Part shown: positions 44,152-54,081 of the stretch, one piece after another
Numbering within the stretch: the stretch's first letter is position 1
Layout: the number at the start of each line of letters is the position of its first letter
NCBI RefSeq assembly: GCF_030407815.1
Contig: NZ_JASDCS010000006.1
Span: 186,001 to 250,000, forward strand
Length of the DNA stretch: 64,000 nt
Direction of reading: 5' to 3'
From: Psychrobacter sp. APC 3281
GTDB taxonomy: Bacteria; Pseudomonadota; Gammaproteobacteria; Pseudomonadales; Moraxellaceae
Made by a program: the position numbers and the translations under genes
The notes under the pieces: generated by a model
What the model was told of the DNA's origin: nothing
Seen by the model: only the letters and a program-made list of their open reading frames with translations
Databases searched by the model: none

Positions 44152-45126
44152 ATGACATACTCATTTTCCAAACCGTTGACTTTAGCTGCTGTTATGGCAT
44201 TAGGCTTAGCGGGATGTAATAACAGCAGCCAGACCAGCACTGATGCGCCAGCAGATGATGCAGCGACGACCGAAACCACCACCAACGGCACGCTACAGAA
44301 AATTAAAGACTCTGGCACTATTGTCGTCGGTCACCGTGATTCCTCTATTCCTTTCTCTTATATTGCTGATGATCCTAACCAACCGATTGGCTATGCTCAC
44401 GACTTGGAAATGAAAGTGGTTGAAGCCGTTAAGCAAAAGCTAAACATGCCAGACCTTAACGTTCGCTATAACCTAATCACTTCGCAAACTCGTATCCCAT
44501 TGGTACAAAACGGCACGGTAGATTTTGAGTGTGGCTCAACCACCAATAACGAAGAACGTCAAAAGCAAGTCGCTTTCTCAAACGGTTTCTTTGAAATTGG
44601 TACGCGTCTGTTGACCAAAAAAGATTCTGGTATTCAAGATTTTGAAGACCTAAAAAGCAAAACTCTGGTAACGACAGCAGGCACGACTTCAGAGCGTTAT
44701 ATCCGTCAGTACAACGATGATAATAAAATGGATACCAATATCATCTCAGCAAAAGATCATGGCGAAGGCTTCCTAATGCTAGAAAATGGTCGCGCTGATG
44801 CCTTTATGATGGATGATGTATTGCTCGCGGGCGAAAAAGCCAAAGCAAAAAATCCTGATGAGTGGGTCATCGTCGGTACGCCGCAATCGTTTGAAATCTA
44901 TGGTTGTATGATGCGTAAAGATGATCCTGAATTCAAAGCTGTGGTCGATGAAGCACTTGCTAATGTGTTTAGTTCAGGCGAAATCAATAGCATTTATGAT
45001 AAGTGGTTCTTGAACCCAATCCCACCAAAGAACGTCAATCTAAACTTTGAGATGTCAGACAACTTAAAGGCATTGATTGCCAATCCGCATGACAGCGCTC
45101 AGCCTAAAGAAGCAGCAGCGCAGTAA
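44152..45126 (+). CDS. gltI: Glutamate/aspartate ABC transporter substrate-binding protein GltI
   Basis: A 324-residue periplasmic binding protein with a lipobox-type signal (LAGCN, Cys near 22), which makes it a predicted lipoprotein, unlike the soluble E. coli GltI. The fold contains IVVGHRDSSIPFSYI, QPIGYAHDLEM, VDFECGSTTNNEERQKQVAFSN (Gly-Ser-Thr ligand region), TTAGTTSERYIRQ, FMMDDVLL and YGCMMRKDDPEF, all typical of the glutamate/aspartate cluster. The chosen ATG is 8 bases after AAAAGGA. It is the first gene of a gltIJKL-type operon. Confidence 0.93.
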   Translation: MTYSFSKPLTLAAVMALGLAGCNNSSQTSTDAPADDAATTETTTNGTLQKIKDSGTIVVGHRDSSIPFSYIADDPNQPIGYAHDLEMKVVEAVKQKLNMPDLNVRYNLITSQTRIPLVQNGTVDFECGSTTNNEERQKQVAFSNGFFEIGTRLLTKKDSGIQDFEDLKSKTLVTTAGTTSERYIRQYNDDNKMDTNIISAKDHGEGFLMLENGRADAFMMDDVLLAGEKAKAKNPDEWVIVGTPQSFEIYGCMMRKDDPEFKAVVDEALANVFSSGEINSIYDKWFLNPIPPKNVNLNFEMSDNLKALIANPHDSAQPKEAAAQ

Positions 45127-45223
45127 CGCTCATTGTCCCTCAACATAGCTTGCCTATACGTTCAGATAGCCAGTAATTTTATTTGACGTATAGGCTTATC
45201 AATCGTTGCTCGGAGAGACAACC

Positions 45224-45970
45224 ATGAATTATAGCTGGAACTGGGGTGTGCTCTTTGAGCAGACTGGTATTGGCAACGAGCTCTACATCCATTGGATGAT
45301 TACAGGTCTTGGCTGGCTGCTATTAATTGGCAGTATCGCTTGGGCCATCGCTATGGTCGTCGGTACTATTTTCGGTATCATGCGCACCTTGCCCAACAAG
45401 ACTGCTCGTGCAATCGGTACGGCTTATGTGACATTTTTTCGTAATATTCCACTGCTTGTTCAACTGTTTTTTTGGTTTTATATCGCGCCTGGCTGGCTCA
45501 CGCCGACGATACAAGAATGGTGGTATAAGGATTTGTCTCCGAATACTTCAGCCATGTTATCAGCCAGTATTGGTTTGGGCTTATTTACCGCTGCTCGTAT
45601 CGTTGAACAGGTACGGACAGGTATTGAGTCATTACCAGATGGACAGATTAACGCAGCCTACGCGTTAGGGTTTAGTATTCCACAAGTCTATAAAGAAGTA
45701 CTGCTACCGCAAGCATTTCGTATTATCTTGCCACCGCTCAGCTCTGAGTTAACCAACTGTTTCAAAAACGCTTCTGTGGCCTCGCTAGTGGGGGTAATGG
45801 AGCTGATTAGCCAAACCAAAACCATCAGCGAATATACTCAAAATAGTATCGAGATATATACTTACGCGACGATTATTTATTTGGTTTTCAACTTATCCTT
45901 GATCGCTATTATGGGATTGATTGAACGTAAATTGCGTGTGCCTGGGCTTATTGCGGGAGGTCAGAAATGA
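45224..45970 (+). CDS. gltJ: Glutamate/aspartate ABC transporter permease GltJ
   Basis: A 248-residue inner-membrane permease, near the 246 of E. coli GltJ. The N-terminal MNYSWNWGVLFEQTG, RNIPLLVQLFFWFYIAPGW and the EAA loop DGQINAAYALGFSIPQVYKE match the family. The ATG at 45224 is 7 bases after GGAGAGA. The gene overlaps gltK by four bases (ATGA), indicating translational coupling. Confidence 0.95.
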   Translation: MNYSWNWGVLFEQTGIGNELYIHWMITGLGWLLLIGSIAWAIAMVVGTIFGIMRTLPNKTARAIGTAYVTFFRNIPLLVQLFFWFYIAPGWLTPTIQEWWYKDLSPNTSAMLSASIGLGLFTAARIVEQVRTGIESLPDGQINAAYALGFSIPQVYKEVLLPQAFRIILPPLSSELTNCFKNASVASLVGVMELISQTKTISEYTQNSIEIYTYATIIYLVFNLSLIAIMGLIERKLRVPGLIAGGQK

Positions 45971-46635
45971 ATATGACCGAATTGGCAACAGCCTATCCTG
46001 GTTTGATGGGCGGCATGCTTACCACCTTAAAAGTGCTGTTTTTGGCTATTTTGGGCGGTATCAGCTTAGGTACCATACTGGCATTAATGCGCTTGTCAGG
46101 TATCAAAGCGCTTGAGATTCCAGCTAAACTATACGTCAATTACTTTCGCTCCGTGCCGCTGCTACTGGTACTGCTATGGTTCTACTTTGCTGTACCGATG
46201 ATTTATCTTTGGGTAGCGGGTAAGTACCTGCAACTCGATGCGGCATTTGCCTCTTGTGTGGTCGCATTTATGATGTTTGAGGCGGCTTACTTCTCAGAAG
46301 TGGTGCGTGCTGGTATTCAATCGATTGGTAGCGGGCAGGTCAATGCGGCAAAAGCGCTCGGCATGACTTATGGGCAGACCATGCGTCTGGTCATCTTGCC
46401 ACAAGCCTTTCGTAAGATGCTGCCATTGATTTTGCAGCAATGTATTATTTTATTCCAAGATACGACGCTGGTATTTGCCATTGGTTTGACCGACTTTTTC
46501 CGCGCAGCTTACGTTCGCGGTGAGCTAATGGGCTTACTCACGCCGTATATCTTAGGTGCTGGTGCTGTCTATTTTGTGATTAGCTTAAGTGCTTCTATTG
46601 GTGTGCAACAATTACAGAAGCGTTTGCGGTTTTAA
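45967..46635 (+). CDS. gltK: Glutamate/aspartate ABC transporter permease GltK
   Basis: A 222-residue permease (E. coli GltK 224) with YFRSVPLLLVLLWFYFAVP, EVVRAGIQSIGSGQVNAAKA (EAA region) and FQDTTLVFAIGLTDFFRAA. Its start overlaps the gltJ stop by ATGA. With GltJ it forms the channel. Confidence 0.95.
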   Translation: MNMTELATAYPGLMGGMLTTLKVLFLAILGGISLGTILALMRLSGIKALEIPAKLYVNYFRSVPLLLVLLWFYFAVPMIYLWVAGKYLQLDAAFASCVVAFMMFEAAYFSEVVRAGIQSIGSGQVNAAKALGMTYGQTMRLVILPQAFRKMLPLILQQCIILFQDTTLVFAIGLTDFFRAAYVRGELMGLLTPYILGAGAVYFVISLSASIGVQQLQKRLRF

Positions 46636-46749
46636 TATAGCGTATTCTGATACGGCTATCGCTTGTGCTTTTGAGTGTTGAGAGTTTGAGTATTTGATTT
46701 ACCTTTTTTAAATAATGATTATCGAAAATAATGTGGTTAGGAGCCAGTG

Positions 46750-47553
46750 ATGAGCAATGCTGATACGTACTTAAATGCCTTTGGCGGGCTGGTTACCAAT
46801 AGTGGTCATGCTAGTGATGAGATGGTCATCGAGATATCTAATGTCAGTAAGTGGTATGGAGACTTTCAAGTACTGACTGACTGTACGGCGCATGTACATA
46901 AAGGTGATGTCGTTGTTGTTTGTGGTCCATCGGGTAGTGGTAAATCAACTTTGATTAAGACAGTTAATGGACTTGAGCCTTTTCAAAAGGGTGACATCAT
47001 GGTCAATGGCATCTCTGTCGGTGACCCAAAGACTAATTTACCCAAGTTACGCAGTCGTGTCGGCATGGTATTTCAGCATTTTGAGTTGTTTCCCCATTTG
47101 ACTATTATTGATAATTTAACCGTGGCACAAATCAAAGTGTTGGGCCGTAAAGAGTCTGAGGCCAAACAAAAAGCGATGGCTTATCTCGACCGTGTTGGTC
47201 TGACAGTACAAGCGGCAAAATATCCAGCGGAGCTCTCTGGTGGTCAGCAGCAGCGTGTTGCAATTGCACGAGCGTTGGCCATGGATCCCGTCGCAATGCT
47301 ATTTGATGAACCAACCTCCGCGCTTGATCCTGAGATGATTCAAGAGGTGCTAGATGTGATGGTCGAGCTGACTCGTGATGGTATGACCATGATGTGTGTG
47401 ACACATGAAATGGGCTTTGCCAGTCAGGTAGCCAATCGTATTATCTTTATGGATGAAGGACATATCGTAGAAAACTGTAGTAAAGATGAGTTTTTTGAAG
47501 GCGCGAAAAGTGACCGTGCGCAGATGTTCTTATCGAAGATTTTAAATCATTAA
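46750..47553 (+). CDS. gltL: Glutamate/aspartate ABC transporter ATPase GltL
   Basis: A 267-residue ATPase. VSKWYGDFQVLTDC, Walker A GPSGSGKST, VGMVFQHFELFPHLTIIDNL, the signature [15 protein letters not shown] and Walker [15 protein letters not shown] follow E. coli GltL (241) nearly without gaps. About 25 extra N-terminal residues precede the homologous start (MVIEISNVSKWYG). AGGAG lies 6 bases before the ATG at 46750; the GTG at 46747 is too close to it. It completes the importer and is followed by a large hairpin. Confidence 0.95.
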   Translation: MSNADTYLNAFGGLVTNSGHASDEMVIEISNVSKWYGDFQVLTDCTAHVHKGDVVVVCGPSGSGKSTLIKTVNGLEPFQKGDIMVNGISVGDPKTNLPKLRSRVGMVFQHFELFPHLTIIDNLTVAQIKVLGRKESEAKQKAMAYLDRVGLTVQAAKYPAELSGGQQQRVAIARALAMDPVAMLFDEPTSALDPEMIQEVLDVMVELTRDGMTMMCVTHEMGFASQVANRIIFMDEGHIVENCSKDEFFEGAKSDRAQMFLSKILNH

Positions 47554-47956
47554 ATACACTTTGATTTACGATTGTGTATAGCAGTTTTTCTAAGATAAAG
47601 ACATGTTCTAAAGCTTATTTTTCTTTCTACTGCTAATAATTATACAAAGCGCCTTATTAAAGACAGTTAAACGCTATCTTTAATAGGGCGCTTTGTATTC
47701 AGTTTCTTTTGTATAACTATTTGAAAAACGATTTAGAGCCTATGATGTTTACACACAAGGAATTTGAATAAGATAGCTTTGAGACTATAAAGCCGCTGAA
47801 AATAGAGTGGGAATAGTCGCAGGATTAGAGAAATCGCAAACGGCAAAGGCAGATGAAATGGTTCATCTACTTAATCAAACAAGTTTGAAAAGATAGTAGT
47901 CATAATATAGATGAGTTTAATTTTATTTAATGCGATCAACTGAATTAGGATTGAAT
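47554..47956. other. Intergenic region after gltL
   Basis: About 400 bases holding the hairpin at 47643-47697 and then the presumed promoter of the DJ-1/PfpI gene. The frame of that gene is open back to 47930, but AGGA spaced 6 bases from 47957 marks the start. Confidence 0.5.
47643..47697 (+). terminator. Large hairpin, probable gltIJKL terminator
   Basis: Arms 47643-47663 and 47677-47697 pair over about 20 bp with one mismatch; the downstream tail is only moderately T-rich. Confidence 0.65.
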
Positions 47957-48565
47957 ATGACGCTAAAACGAACCGTCGGCATACTACTGTTCAATGAAGT
48001 AGAAGTATTGGATTTTGCAGGACCTTTTGAGGTGTTTTCGTTGGCTGAAAATGCTGCCCCTGCTAGTGATGATAAGTACTTCGATGTTATTACTATAGCT
48101 GAGAACCAAGCTCCAATATCCGCTAGAAACGGTCTACAAGTCATTCCTGACTATAGTTTTGCCAATCATCCAGATATTGATGTCTTAATCGTCCCCGGTG
48201 GGTACGGTGCCGAAAAAACAGAAATATATAATAAGGTGGTAATTGATTGGATTAACACTCAAGCAAGTTTGGCAGAGCTGACGCTTTCAGTGTGTACAGG
48301 AGCATTGCTGTTGGCTAAGGCAGGTTTGCTAACTGGTAAGTCAGCAACCACGCACTGGATGGATTTGGATAATTTAGCATCTTATCCTGATATCGATGTG
48401 ATCTCGCATACGCGTTTTGTAGATGCCAGTGATGATACTGGTAATATTGTCACATCAGCGGGGATAAGTGCAGGCATCCATGCAAGTCTATACTGTATAG
48501 AAAAATTAATAGATAGTGAAACCATGCGTGCAACAGCGCATCGCATGGAGTTCGATATTGACTAA
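47957..48565 (+). CDS. DJ-1/PfpI family protein
   Basis: A 202-residue glutamine-amidotransferase-like protein of the DJ-1/PfpI superfamily. VGILLFNEVEVLDFAGPFEVF at the N-terminus, VLIVPGGYGAE, and the nucleophile elbow SVCTGALLLAKAGLL with Cys113, then TTHW and ITSAGISAGI-like C-terminal residues (VTSAGISAGIHASLYCI). This resembles isonitrile hydratase (InhA) and the regulatory-domain half of AraC-type GATase regulators, but no HTH domain is present. Its reaction is not determined. Confidence 0.88.
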   Translation: MTLKRTVGILLFNEVEVLDFAGPFEVFSLAENAAPASDDKYFDVITIAENQAPISARNGLQVIPDYSFANHPDIDVLIVPGGYGAEKTEIYNKVVIDWINTQASLAELTLSVCTGALLLAKAGLLTGKSATTHWMDLDNLASYPDIDVISHTRFVDASDDTGNIVTSAGISAGIHASLYCIEKLIDSETMRATAHRMEFDID

Positions 48566-48664
48566 GTGAATTGCTAGATAGGTGAGTGAATGGCTGTTTA
48601 CTGATACAATAGCGGTCAATATTTTTGATAATTAAAATAATTCATAAACCATCTTGGAGTTTAT

Positions 48665-49915
48665 ATGAGCGTAGAAAACCTATCTGTAGCATCGAGCACA
48701 GCAGCAAAAAAAGGTGTGGTTATTATTGGTGCAGGACTGGCAGGCTGGCATGTCATTGATGCCATTCGTGCCAAAGACACAGAGATTCCAATCACATTAA
48801 TCACAGCTGATAGTGGCGACCGTTATCATAAGCCGATGTTGACGATGGCAATCAGCCAAAACAAACGAGCATCAGATTTGGTACGGGCATCTGGTAGCGA
48901 AGCGGCGAACACAGCAGAAGTGACGTTGTTAGCCAATACACAAGTGACAGATATTGATCCAGTGAGCCAAACTGTACAGGTGCGCTCTACTGCGCAGTCA
49001 GATGACGCACTGACGACTATTGGCTATGAGAAAATGGTACTGGCGATGGGCGCGCATCCTATCTTTCCTAAAAGTCTGCCACAAGATTTGGTCTGGCATG
49101 TCAATCATATTGAGCGCTTTAGTCAGCTACAAGAAAAGCTAGCAGCAGGTAGCCAGCACGTTGCGATCGTCGGTGCTGGTATGGTGGGTACAGAAATCGC
49201 AGAAGACCTACTTAAAGCTGGTCATAAAGTAACGCTTATTGATTTAAATGATGCACCGCTTTCGCAGATGCTACCAGCCAAAGCAACCGCACGTATCGCC
49301 AAAGCAATCGAATCACAGGGCATTCAATTCTTAGGTGGTTATCAAGTATCAGCTGTCACTCGTGTTGGCAGTAATGACGACGACAGCGAAGATGCTGAGA
49401 AACTACAAGTAGACTATGCCCCATTATCATCGGATGCAGACAATGCTGATACTCAGCCGCTCGAACCACTGATTGTAGATCATGTGATTGCCAGTACAGG
49501 TCTGACAGTCGATGAGCAATTACCTGCGGCGGCTGGTGTGGAATTCGATCGCCGTACGGGTATCGTGGTGGATGCAACGACGTTGCGTACCAATGCAGCG
49601 AATATCTATGCCATCGGCGACTGTATGTCTATCAATGGGGTCGCTTGTCGTTATGTTGCGCCATTACGCGCGCAGGCTGCGACTATCGCTGATGATATTT
49701 TAGGTCACGAGCACAGCGGTTATGATCATAAGCCGCCAATGATTCGCCTAAAAAATAAAGCCATCTCTGTGATGGTGACGGGCGTACCGCAAGCGTCGGG
49801 CAATTGGCAAGTAAAGACTGAGAGTGATGATGAGCTAATCATGGATTTGCTCGATGATGATGAAGTCGTTAGCGCAACGGTAACGATTAAGGCGCCTGCA
49901 GTTCCTAAAGCATGA
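48665..49915 (+). CDS. FAD-dependent oxidoreductase, rubredoxin reductase-like
   Basis: A 416-residue flavoprotein. FAD-binding GVVIIGAGLAGWHVIDAI (about 18-35) and NAD(P)-binding VAIVGAGMVGTEIAEDLLKAG (split here as two Rossmann turns) with the FAD-closing motif NIYAIGDC near 315 define the pyridine nucleotide-disulfide reductase fold. The HKPMLTMAISQNK stretch after the first strand is typical of rubredoxin-NAD+ reductases (RubB/AlkT) and absent from disulfide reductases. There is no CxxC redox pair. No rubredoxin gene is adjacent, so the electron acceptor is unproven. TTGGAG precedes the ATG. Confidence 0.85.
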   Translation: MSVENLSVASSTAAKKGVVIIGAGLAGWHVIDAIRAKDTEIPITLITADSGDRYHKPMLTMAISQNKRASDLVRASGSEAANTAEVTLLANTQVTDIDPVSQTVQVRSTAQSDDALTTIGYEKMVLAMGAHPIFPKSLPQDLVWHVNHIERFSQLQEKLAAGSQHVAIVGAGMVGTEIAEDLLKAGHKVTLIDLNDAPLSQMLPAKATARIAKAIESQGIQFLGGYQVSAVTRVGSNDDDSEDAEKLQVDYAPLSSDADNADTQPLEPLIVDHVIASTGLTVDEQLPAAAGVEFDRRTGIVVDATTLRTNAANIYAIGDCMSINGVACRYVAPLRAQAATIADDILGHEHSGYDHKPPMIRLKNKAISVMVTGVPQASGNWQVKTESDDELIMDLLDDDEVVSATVTIKAPAVPKA

Positions 49916-49942
49916 TGATTGCAATACCGTTTTTCGAAAAAC

Positions 49943-49980
49943 TAATAAAGGACATCATTTATAAATAATGTCCTTTATTA
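49943..49980 (+). terminator. Hairpin after the flavoprotein gene
   Basis: A 13-bp perfect stem (49943-49955 with 49968-49980); the tail is only weakly T-rich. Confidence 0.6.
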
Positions 49981-50025
49981 GATTCCTTTCAAGAAGATTC
50001 AGTTAAAAGACAATATTGATGATTG

Positions 50026-50061
50026 AGCTAGCCCATTACTTATAATGTGGCTGGCTTTTTT
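50026..50061 (+). terminator. Second, T-tailed terminator
   Basis: GCTAGCC...ATTA pairs with TAATGTGGCTGGC (one bulge), followed by six T residues. Tandem with the preceding hairpin. Confidence 0.65.
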
Positions 50062-50151
50062 GTGTCAAAAACTTGCCATGATTCTATGTTACCTTTTAAT
50101 AAATAGAAAGGCAGACTGACTAATTAAATGATACATAATGTATTGATATTG

Positions 50152-50181
50152 TTGACAGGCTTTCATTGATGGCGTTATAGT
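50152..50181 (+). promoter_or_regulatory. Sigma-70-type promoter of the liu region
   Basis: TTGACA at 50152-50157 and TATAGT at 50176-50181 are separated by 18 bases, close to the sigma-70 consensus. It lies about 105 bases before the acyl-CoA synthetase ATG. Confidence 0.6.
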
Positions 50182-50285
50182 AGCTGAATGCTATGTAAGA
50201 CCTGCCCAAGGAAGAAGGTTTGCACGCAGGCTATTGATAAGTGCTATTTATAAATAATATAAAAAGTAAAACGAAAGGACTCGTT

Positions 50286-52061
50286 ATGACTCAAACTCCT
50301 GATTTCGATTCGACTCGCGTTGACTTCGACACTATTTTAAACAACATTCCTAGTATCAATATGGGCGCACGCTCAGCCAATGCACCACTTACGCAAAGCT
50401 ATGACAAAGGTCCTGATGTACCGCTGATTGAAGCGACAATCGGTGACTTTTTTGATGCTATTGTTTCTAAATATCCTGAGCGCGAAGCACTGGTCGTCCG
50501 CCATCAAAATATCCGCTGGACATATCGTGAGCTACAGCAGCAAGTGAATCAGCTAGCCAGTAGCATGATTGAAATGGGATTAGAGATTGGTGATCGTATC
50601 GGTATATGGTCACACAACAATGCTGAATGGTTGCTCATGCAATTGGCCACGGCAAAAGTCGGCGTTATCCTCGTTAATATCAATCCTGCCTACCGTACTT
50701 TTGAATTGCAATATGCCTTAAATAAACTGGGCTGCTCAGCGCTGGTACTGATGCGTCATTTCAAAACCAGTGACTACGCCAGTTTAATCCGTGAGCTGTG
50801 TCCTGAGATTTACCATAAAGACTACACTCAGCTTGATTTGGTTGAGATTCCGACGATTGAGCGCATCATCTGGATTGATGAGCCAGAGTCGGACGAGACA
50901 TTCGGCTTTATGCAAAAATTCTCTACGTGGATGAGCGAGGGCGATGCTAACGATCCGCGTGTTGCCGAGCGTCAGGCGCAGCTTAAGAACACTGATGCTA
51001 TTAATGTACAGTTCACAAGTGGCACGACAGGCACACCAAAAGGTGCTACCTTAAGCCATCGCAATATCTTAAATAATGGCTATTTCATTGGTGAGGCCAT
51101 GAACCTTACCGAAGAGGATAGGCTGTGTATTCCAGTACCTTTGTATCATTGCTTTGGCATGGTGCTTGGCAATCTAGCGATTCTCACGCATGGCGGTTGT
51201 ATCGTATATCCAAACGATGGCTTTGAGCCGTTGACGGTATTGCAAGCAGTAGAAGAAGAGAAATGTACCGGTCTACATGGTGTGCCAACGATGTTTATCG
51301 CCGAGCTTGACCATCCTGAATTTGAAAACTTTGATTTGTCTACCCTGCGCACGGGTATCATGGCTGGCTCTAGCTGTCCGATTGAAGTGATGCGCCGTGT
51401 CATCGATAAGATGCATATGAGCGAAGTCACCATTGCCTATGGCATGACAGAGACCAGTCCTGTATCTTGCCAGACCAATGAGCACACGCCACTTGATAAA
51501 CAGGTCTCAACGGTAGGACTGGTACAGCCTGCACTTGAGGTGAAAGTCGTCGATACAGAGACAGGTGAAATTGTCCCGCTGGGTGAGACAGGTGAGTTGC
51601 TTACACGAGGCTATTCAGTGATGAAAGGCTATTGGGGCAGCCGCTTTAAAACGCGTGAGGCGATCCAAGATGGTTGGATGCATACGGGTGACTTGGCCAC
51701 AATGGATGAAGACGGCTATGTCAAAATTGTCGGGCGTAGTAAAGACATGGTGATTCGCGGCGGCGAGAATATCTATCCAGTAGAAATTGAAAATTATCTC
51801 TATCGTCATCCAAAGATTCGTGATGTGCAAATCGTGGGTATACCAGATGAGCGTTATGGTGAAGTACTCGCGGCGTGGATTATTCCGAAAGAGCCTGGCT
51901 GCTTGACTGAACAGGAAGTACGCGAGTTCTGTAGCGAGCATATCGCTCACTATAAAGTGCCGACTTACTATCGCTTCGTGACTGAATATCCAATGACCAT
52001 CACTGGCAAAATTCAAAAATATAAAATCATTGAGCAAATGAAAGAAGAGTTGGGTTTGTAG
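50286..52061 (+). CDS. AMP-binding acyl-CoA synthetase of the liu region
   Basis: A 591-residue ANL-superfamily ligase. P-loop-like motif [29 protein letters not shown], the hinge [23 protein letters not shown] and the C-terminal catalytic Lys region [14 protein letters not shown] are all intact. It activates a carboxylic acid to its acyl-CoA through an adenylate. Its position at the head of the leucine/isovalerate genes suggests isovalerate or a related branched or medium-chain acid, as for acyl-CoA synthetases next to liu clusters in other Gammaproteobacteria. The open frame starts 15 codons earlier, but AAAGGA before 50286 marks the start. Confidence 0.9.
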   Translation: MTQTPDFDSTRVDFDTILNNIPSINMGARSANAPLTQSYDKGPDVPLIEATIGDFFDAIVSKYPEREALVVRHQNIRWTYRELQQQVNQLASSMIEMGLEIGDRIGIWSHNNAEWLLMQLATAKVGVILVNINPAYRTFELQYALNKLGCSALVLMRHFKTSDYASLIRELCPEIYHKDYTQLDLVEIPTIERIIWIDEPESDETFGFMQKFSTWMSEGDANDPRVAERQAQLKNTDAINVQFTSGTTGTPKGATLSHRNILNNGYFIGEAMNLTEEDRLCIPVPLYHCFGMVLGNLAILTHGGCIVYPNDGFEPLTVLQAVEEEKCTGLHGVPTMFIAELDHPEFENFDLSTLRTGIMAGSSCPIEVMRRVIDKMHMSEVTIAYGMTETSPVSCQTNEHTPLDKQVSTVGLVQPALEVKVVDTETGEIVPLGETGELLTRGYSVMKGYWGSRFKTREAIQDGWMHTGDLATMDEDGYVKIVGRSKDMVIRGGENIYPVEIENYLYRHPKIRDVQIVGIPDERYGEVLAAWIIPKEPGCLTEQEVREFCSEHIAHYKVPTYYRFVTEYPMTITGKIQKYKIIEQMKEELGL

Positions 52062-52100
52062 TAAGCTTGCTTATCTGCTCTAAAAAATAAAAGACTAACC

Positions 52101-52205
52101 ATATTCATTTCACTGTAAAAGTATTACAGCGTTAACCTCGCTTGAAGTATCACACATACATCTGCACTCGGTTGCCTTGTACTACTTTTAAATTGAATCG
52201 ACTAT
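52101..52205. repeat. Palindromic intergenic repeat, copy 1
   Basis: About 105 bases, an imperfect inverted repeat (TAAAAGTATTACA on the left against TGTACTACTTTTA on the right) with the shared core GCGTTAACCTCG, TTGAAGTA, ACATCT and CTCGGTTGCCTTGT. Related copies occur at 53926-54038 and 58050-58149. It lies between the synthetase gene and liuB. Confidence 0.8.
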
Positions 52206-52305
52206 ATGTGAGCAACGCTTAAAAATAGTAGTTAGTATCATTTATATAAAAAGCTACTCACATCTACGTATCTATCTATCTATGTATAAGAAAAAAAGGG
52301 GTATC

Positions 52306-53916
52306 ATGAGCGCTATCATAACCAGTAAACTGAGTCCAAACTCAAGCGATTTTCAGCAAAACAGTGCCGCGATGCAAGAGATAGTCGATGACCTGTATGT
52401 ACACTTGCGTAAAGTTGCCCAAGGTGGCTCAGAGCGCGCACGTGCCAAGCATTTAGCGCGTGGCAAGTTGTTACCACGTGAGCGCGTCGAGCGTTTATTG
52501 GATGTAGGTACACCGTTCCTAGAAGTGGCACCAATGGCCGCACATGATATGTATGGCGAAGAGATTCCAGCGGCTGGCGTAATTGCAGGTATTGGTCGTA
52601 TCAATGGCATCGAGTGTATGATTGTCTGTAATGATGCCACGGTAAAAGGCGGCACATACTACCCAATGACGGTCAAAAAACACCTACGTGCCCAAGAAAT
52701 CGCGCAAGAAAACCATCTGCCGTGCGTTTATCTGGTTGATTCAGGTGGTGCAAACTTACCGAACCAAGATGATGTATTCCCTGATAAAGAGCATTTCGGC
52801 CGTATCTTTTTTAATCAAGCAAATCTGAGTGCGGCAGGTATTCCACAGATTGCTGTGGTTATGGGTAGCTGTACGGCTGGCGGTGCGTATGTGCCTGCCA
52901 TGAGCGATGAGTCTATTATTGTCAAAGAACAAGGTACGATCTTTTTGGGTGGTCCACCACTAGTCAAAGCAGCGACGGGTGAAGAGGTCACGGCAGAAGA
53001 CTTGGGCGGCGGCGATGTACATACTAGACTATCAGGTGTGGTTGATCATCTAGCCCAAAACGATACCCACGCGTTATCGATTGCCCGTAATATCGTCAGT
53101 CATCTCAATCGCCCTACAAAAAGTATTCCTAATCAAATCACACCGCGTCCACCACGTTACGATGCCAAAGAACTCTATGGTGTGATTCCAACGGATAAGC
53201 GCAAGCCGTTTGATATCAGAGAAATCATCGCCCGTATTGTTGATGACAGTGCCTTTGATGAGTTTAAAGCACGCTTTGGTACGACGCTTGTCTGTGGATT
53301 TGCTCATATCGAAGGGATGCCTGTTGGTATTATCGCCAATAACGGCATCTTGTTCAGTGAATCAGCACAAAAAGGCACGCATTTCATCGAGCTGTGCTGT
53401 AAGCGCAAAATCCCATTAGTATTCCTGCAGAACATTACTGGCTTCATGGTGGGACGTAAATACGAAAACGAAGGTATTGCCCGTCATGGTGCCAAGATGG
53501 TAATGGCAGTGGCCAATGCAAAAGTGCCAAAGTTCACAGTTATCGTTGGTGGCTCGTTTGGCGCTGGTAACTACGGTATGTGTGGCCGCGCTTACAGCCC
53601 GCGTTTCTTATGGATGTGGCCAAATGCGCGTATCTCTGTCATGGGCGGCGAGCAAGCAGCGTCAGTATTGGCAACGGTCAAACGTGATAACTTTGATCGT
53701 AAAGGTGAAGCGTGGAGCGATAAGGACGAAGCGGCATTTAAAGCACCGATTCGTGACATGTATGAAGAGCAAGGTCATCCGTATTATGCCACCGCACGTA
53801 TGTGGGATGACGGCGTGATTGATCCTGCTGATACTCGTAATGTATTGGCTTTAGGACTAAGCGCTGCATATAACGCGCCGATTGAAGAGACGACATTTGG
53901 GGTCTTTAGAATGTAA
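52306..53916 (+). CDS. liuB: Methylcrotonyl-CoA carboxylase, carboxyltransferase (beta) subunit
   Basis: A 536-residue acyl-CoA carboxyltransferase, matching LiuB of Pseudomonas (535). [40 protein letters not shown], and [23 protein letters not shown] (a GFMVG-containing substrate loop) with [15 protein letters not shown] are characteristic of MCC and related carboxyltransferases. With LiuD it carboxylates 3-methylcrotonyl-CoA using biotin in leucine catabolism. The open frame begins 8 codons earlier; AAAGGGG precedes the ATG at 52306. Palindromic repeats flank the gene on both sides. Confidence 0.95.
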   Translation: MSAIITSKLSPNSSDFQQNSAAMQEIVDDLYVHLRKVAQGGSERARAKHLARGKLLPRERVERLLDVGTPFLEVAPMAAHDMYGEEIPAAGVIAGIGRINGIECMIVCNDATVKGGTYYPMTVKKHLRAQEIAQENHLPCVYLVDSGGANLPNQDDVFPDKEHFGRIFFNQANLSAAGIPQIAVVMGSCTAGGAYVPAMSDESIIVKEQGTIFLGGPPLVKAATGEEVTAEDLGGGDVHTRLSGVVDHLAQNDTHALSIARNIVSHLNRPTKSIPNQITPRPPRYDAKELYGVIPTDKRKPFDIREIIARIVDDSAFDEFKARFGTTLVCGFAHIEGMPVGIIANNGILFSESAQKGTHFIELCCKRKIPLVFLQNITGFMVGRKYENEGIARHGAKMVMAVANAKVPKFTVIVGGSFGAGNYGMCGRAYSPRFLWMWPNARISVMGGEQAASVLATVKRDNFDRKGEAWSDKDEAAFKAPIRDMYEEQGHPYYATARMWDDGVIDPADTRNVLALGLSAAYNAPIEETTFGVFRM

Positions 53917-53925
53917 GCGTTCTAA

Positions 53926-54038
53926 GGTCTTCTCATAATAAGCGACTACTGCGTTAACCTCATTTGAAGTACGGTTTGTACATCTACGCTTAGTCTTTGT
54001 ACTTGGTTTCCTTGTATTAACATTATTATGGATTGACC
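53926..54038. repeat. Palindromic intergenic repeat, copy 2
   Basis: About 113 bases, beginning 10 bases after the liuB stop. The ends GGTC...CATAATA and TATTATGG...GACC are inverted, and the core GCGTTAACCTCATTTGAAGT with TTGGTTTCCTTGTA matches the other two copies. It is the most diverged. Confidence 0.75.
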
Positions 54039-54081
54039 AAGAGTTTATTTAAGAATTTACATAAAAAATATAGAGAAAGTT

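Larger units (their letters stand above)
49916..50285. other. Intergenic region before the acyl-CoA synthetase gene
   Basis: Holds two hairpins (49943-49980 and 50026-50061) and a good sigma-70 promoter at 50152-50181; no gene. Confidence 0.55.

Noticed and set aside
51615-52037. 140-residue minus-strand open frame inside the acyl-CoA synthetase gene
   Set aside because: It is antisense to the conserved C-terminal ANL domain and shows no protein-like features.
52261-52285. TATC tetranucleotide run before liuB as a phase-variation tract
   Set aside because: Only about three units and outside the coding frame; too short to claim.
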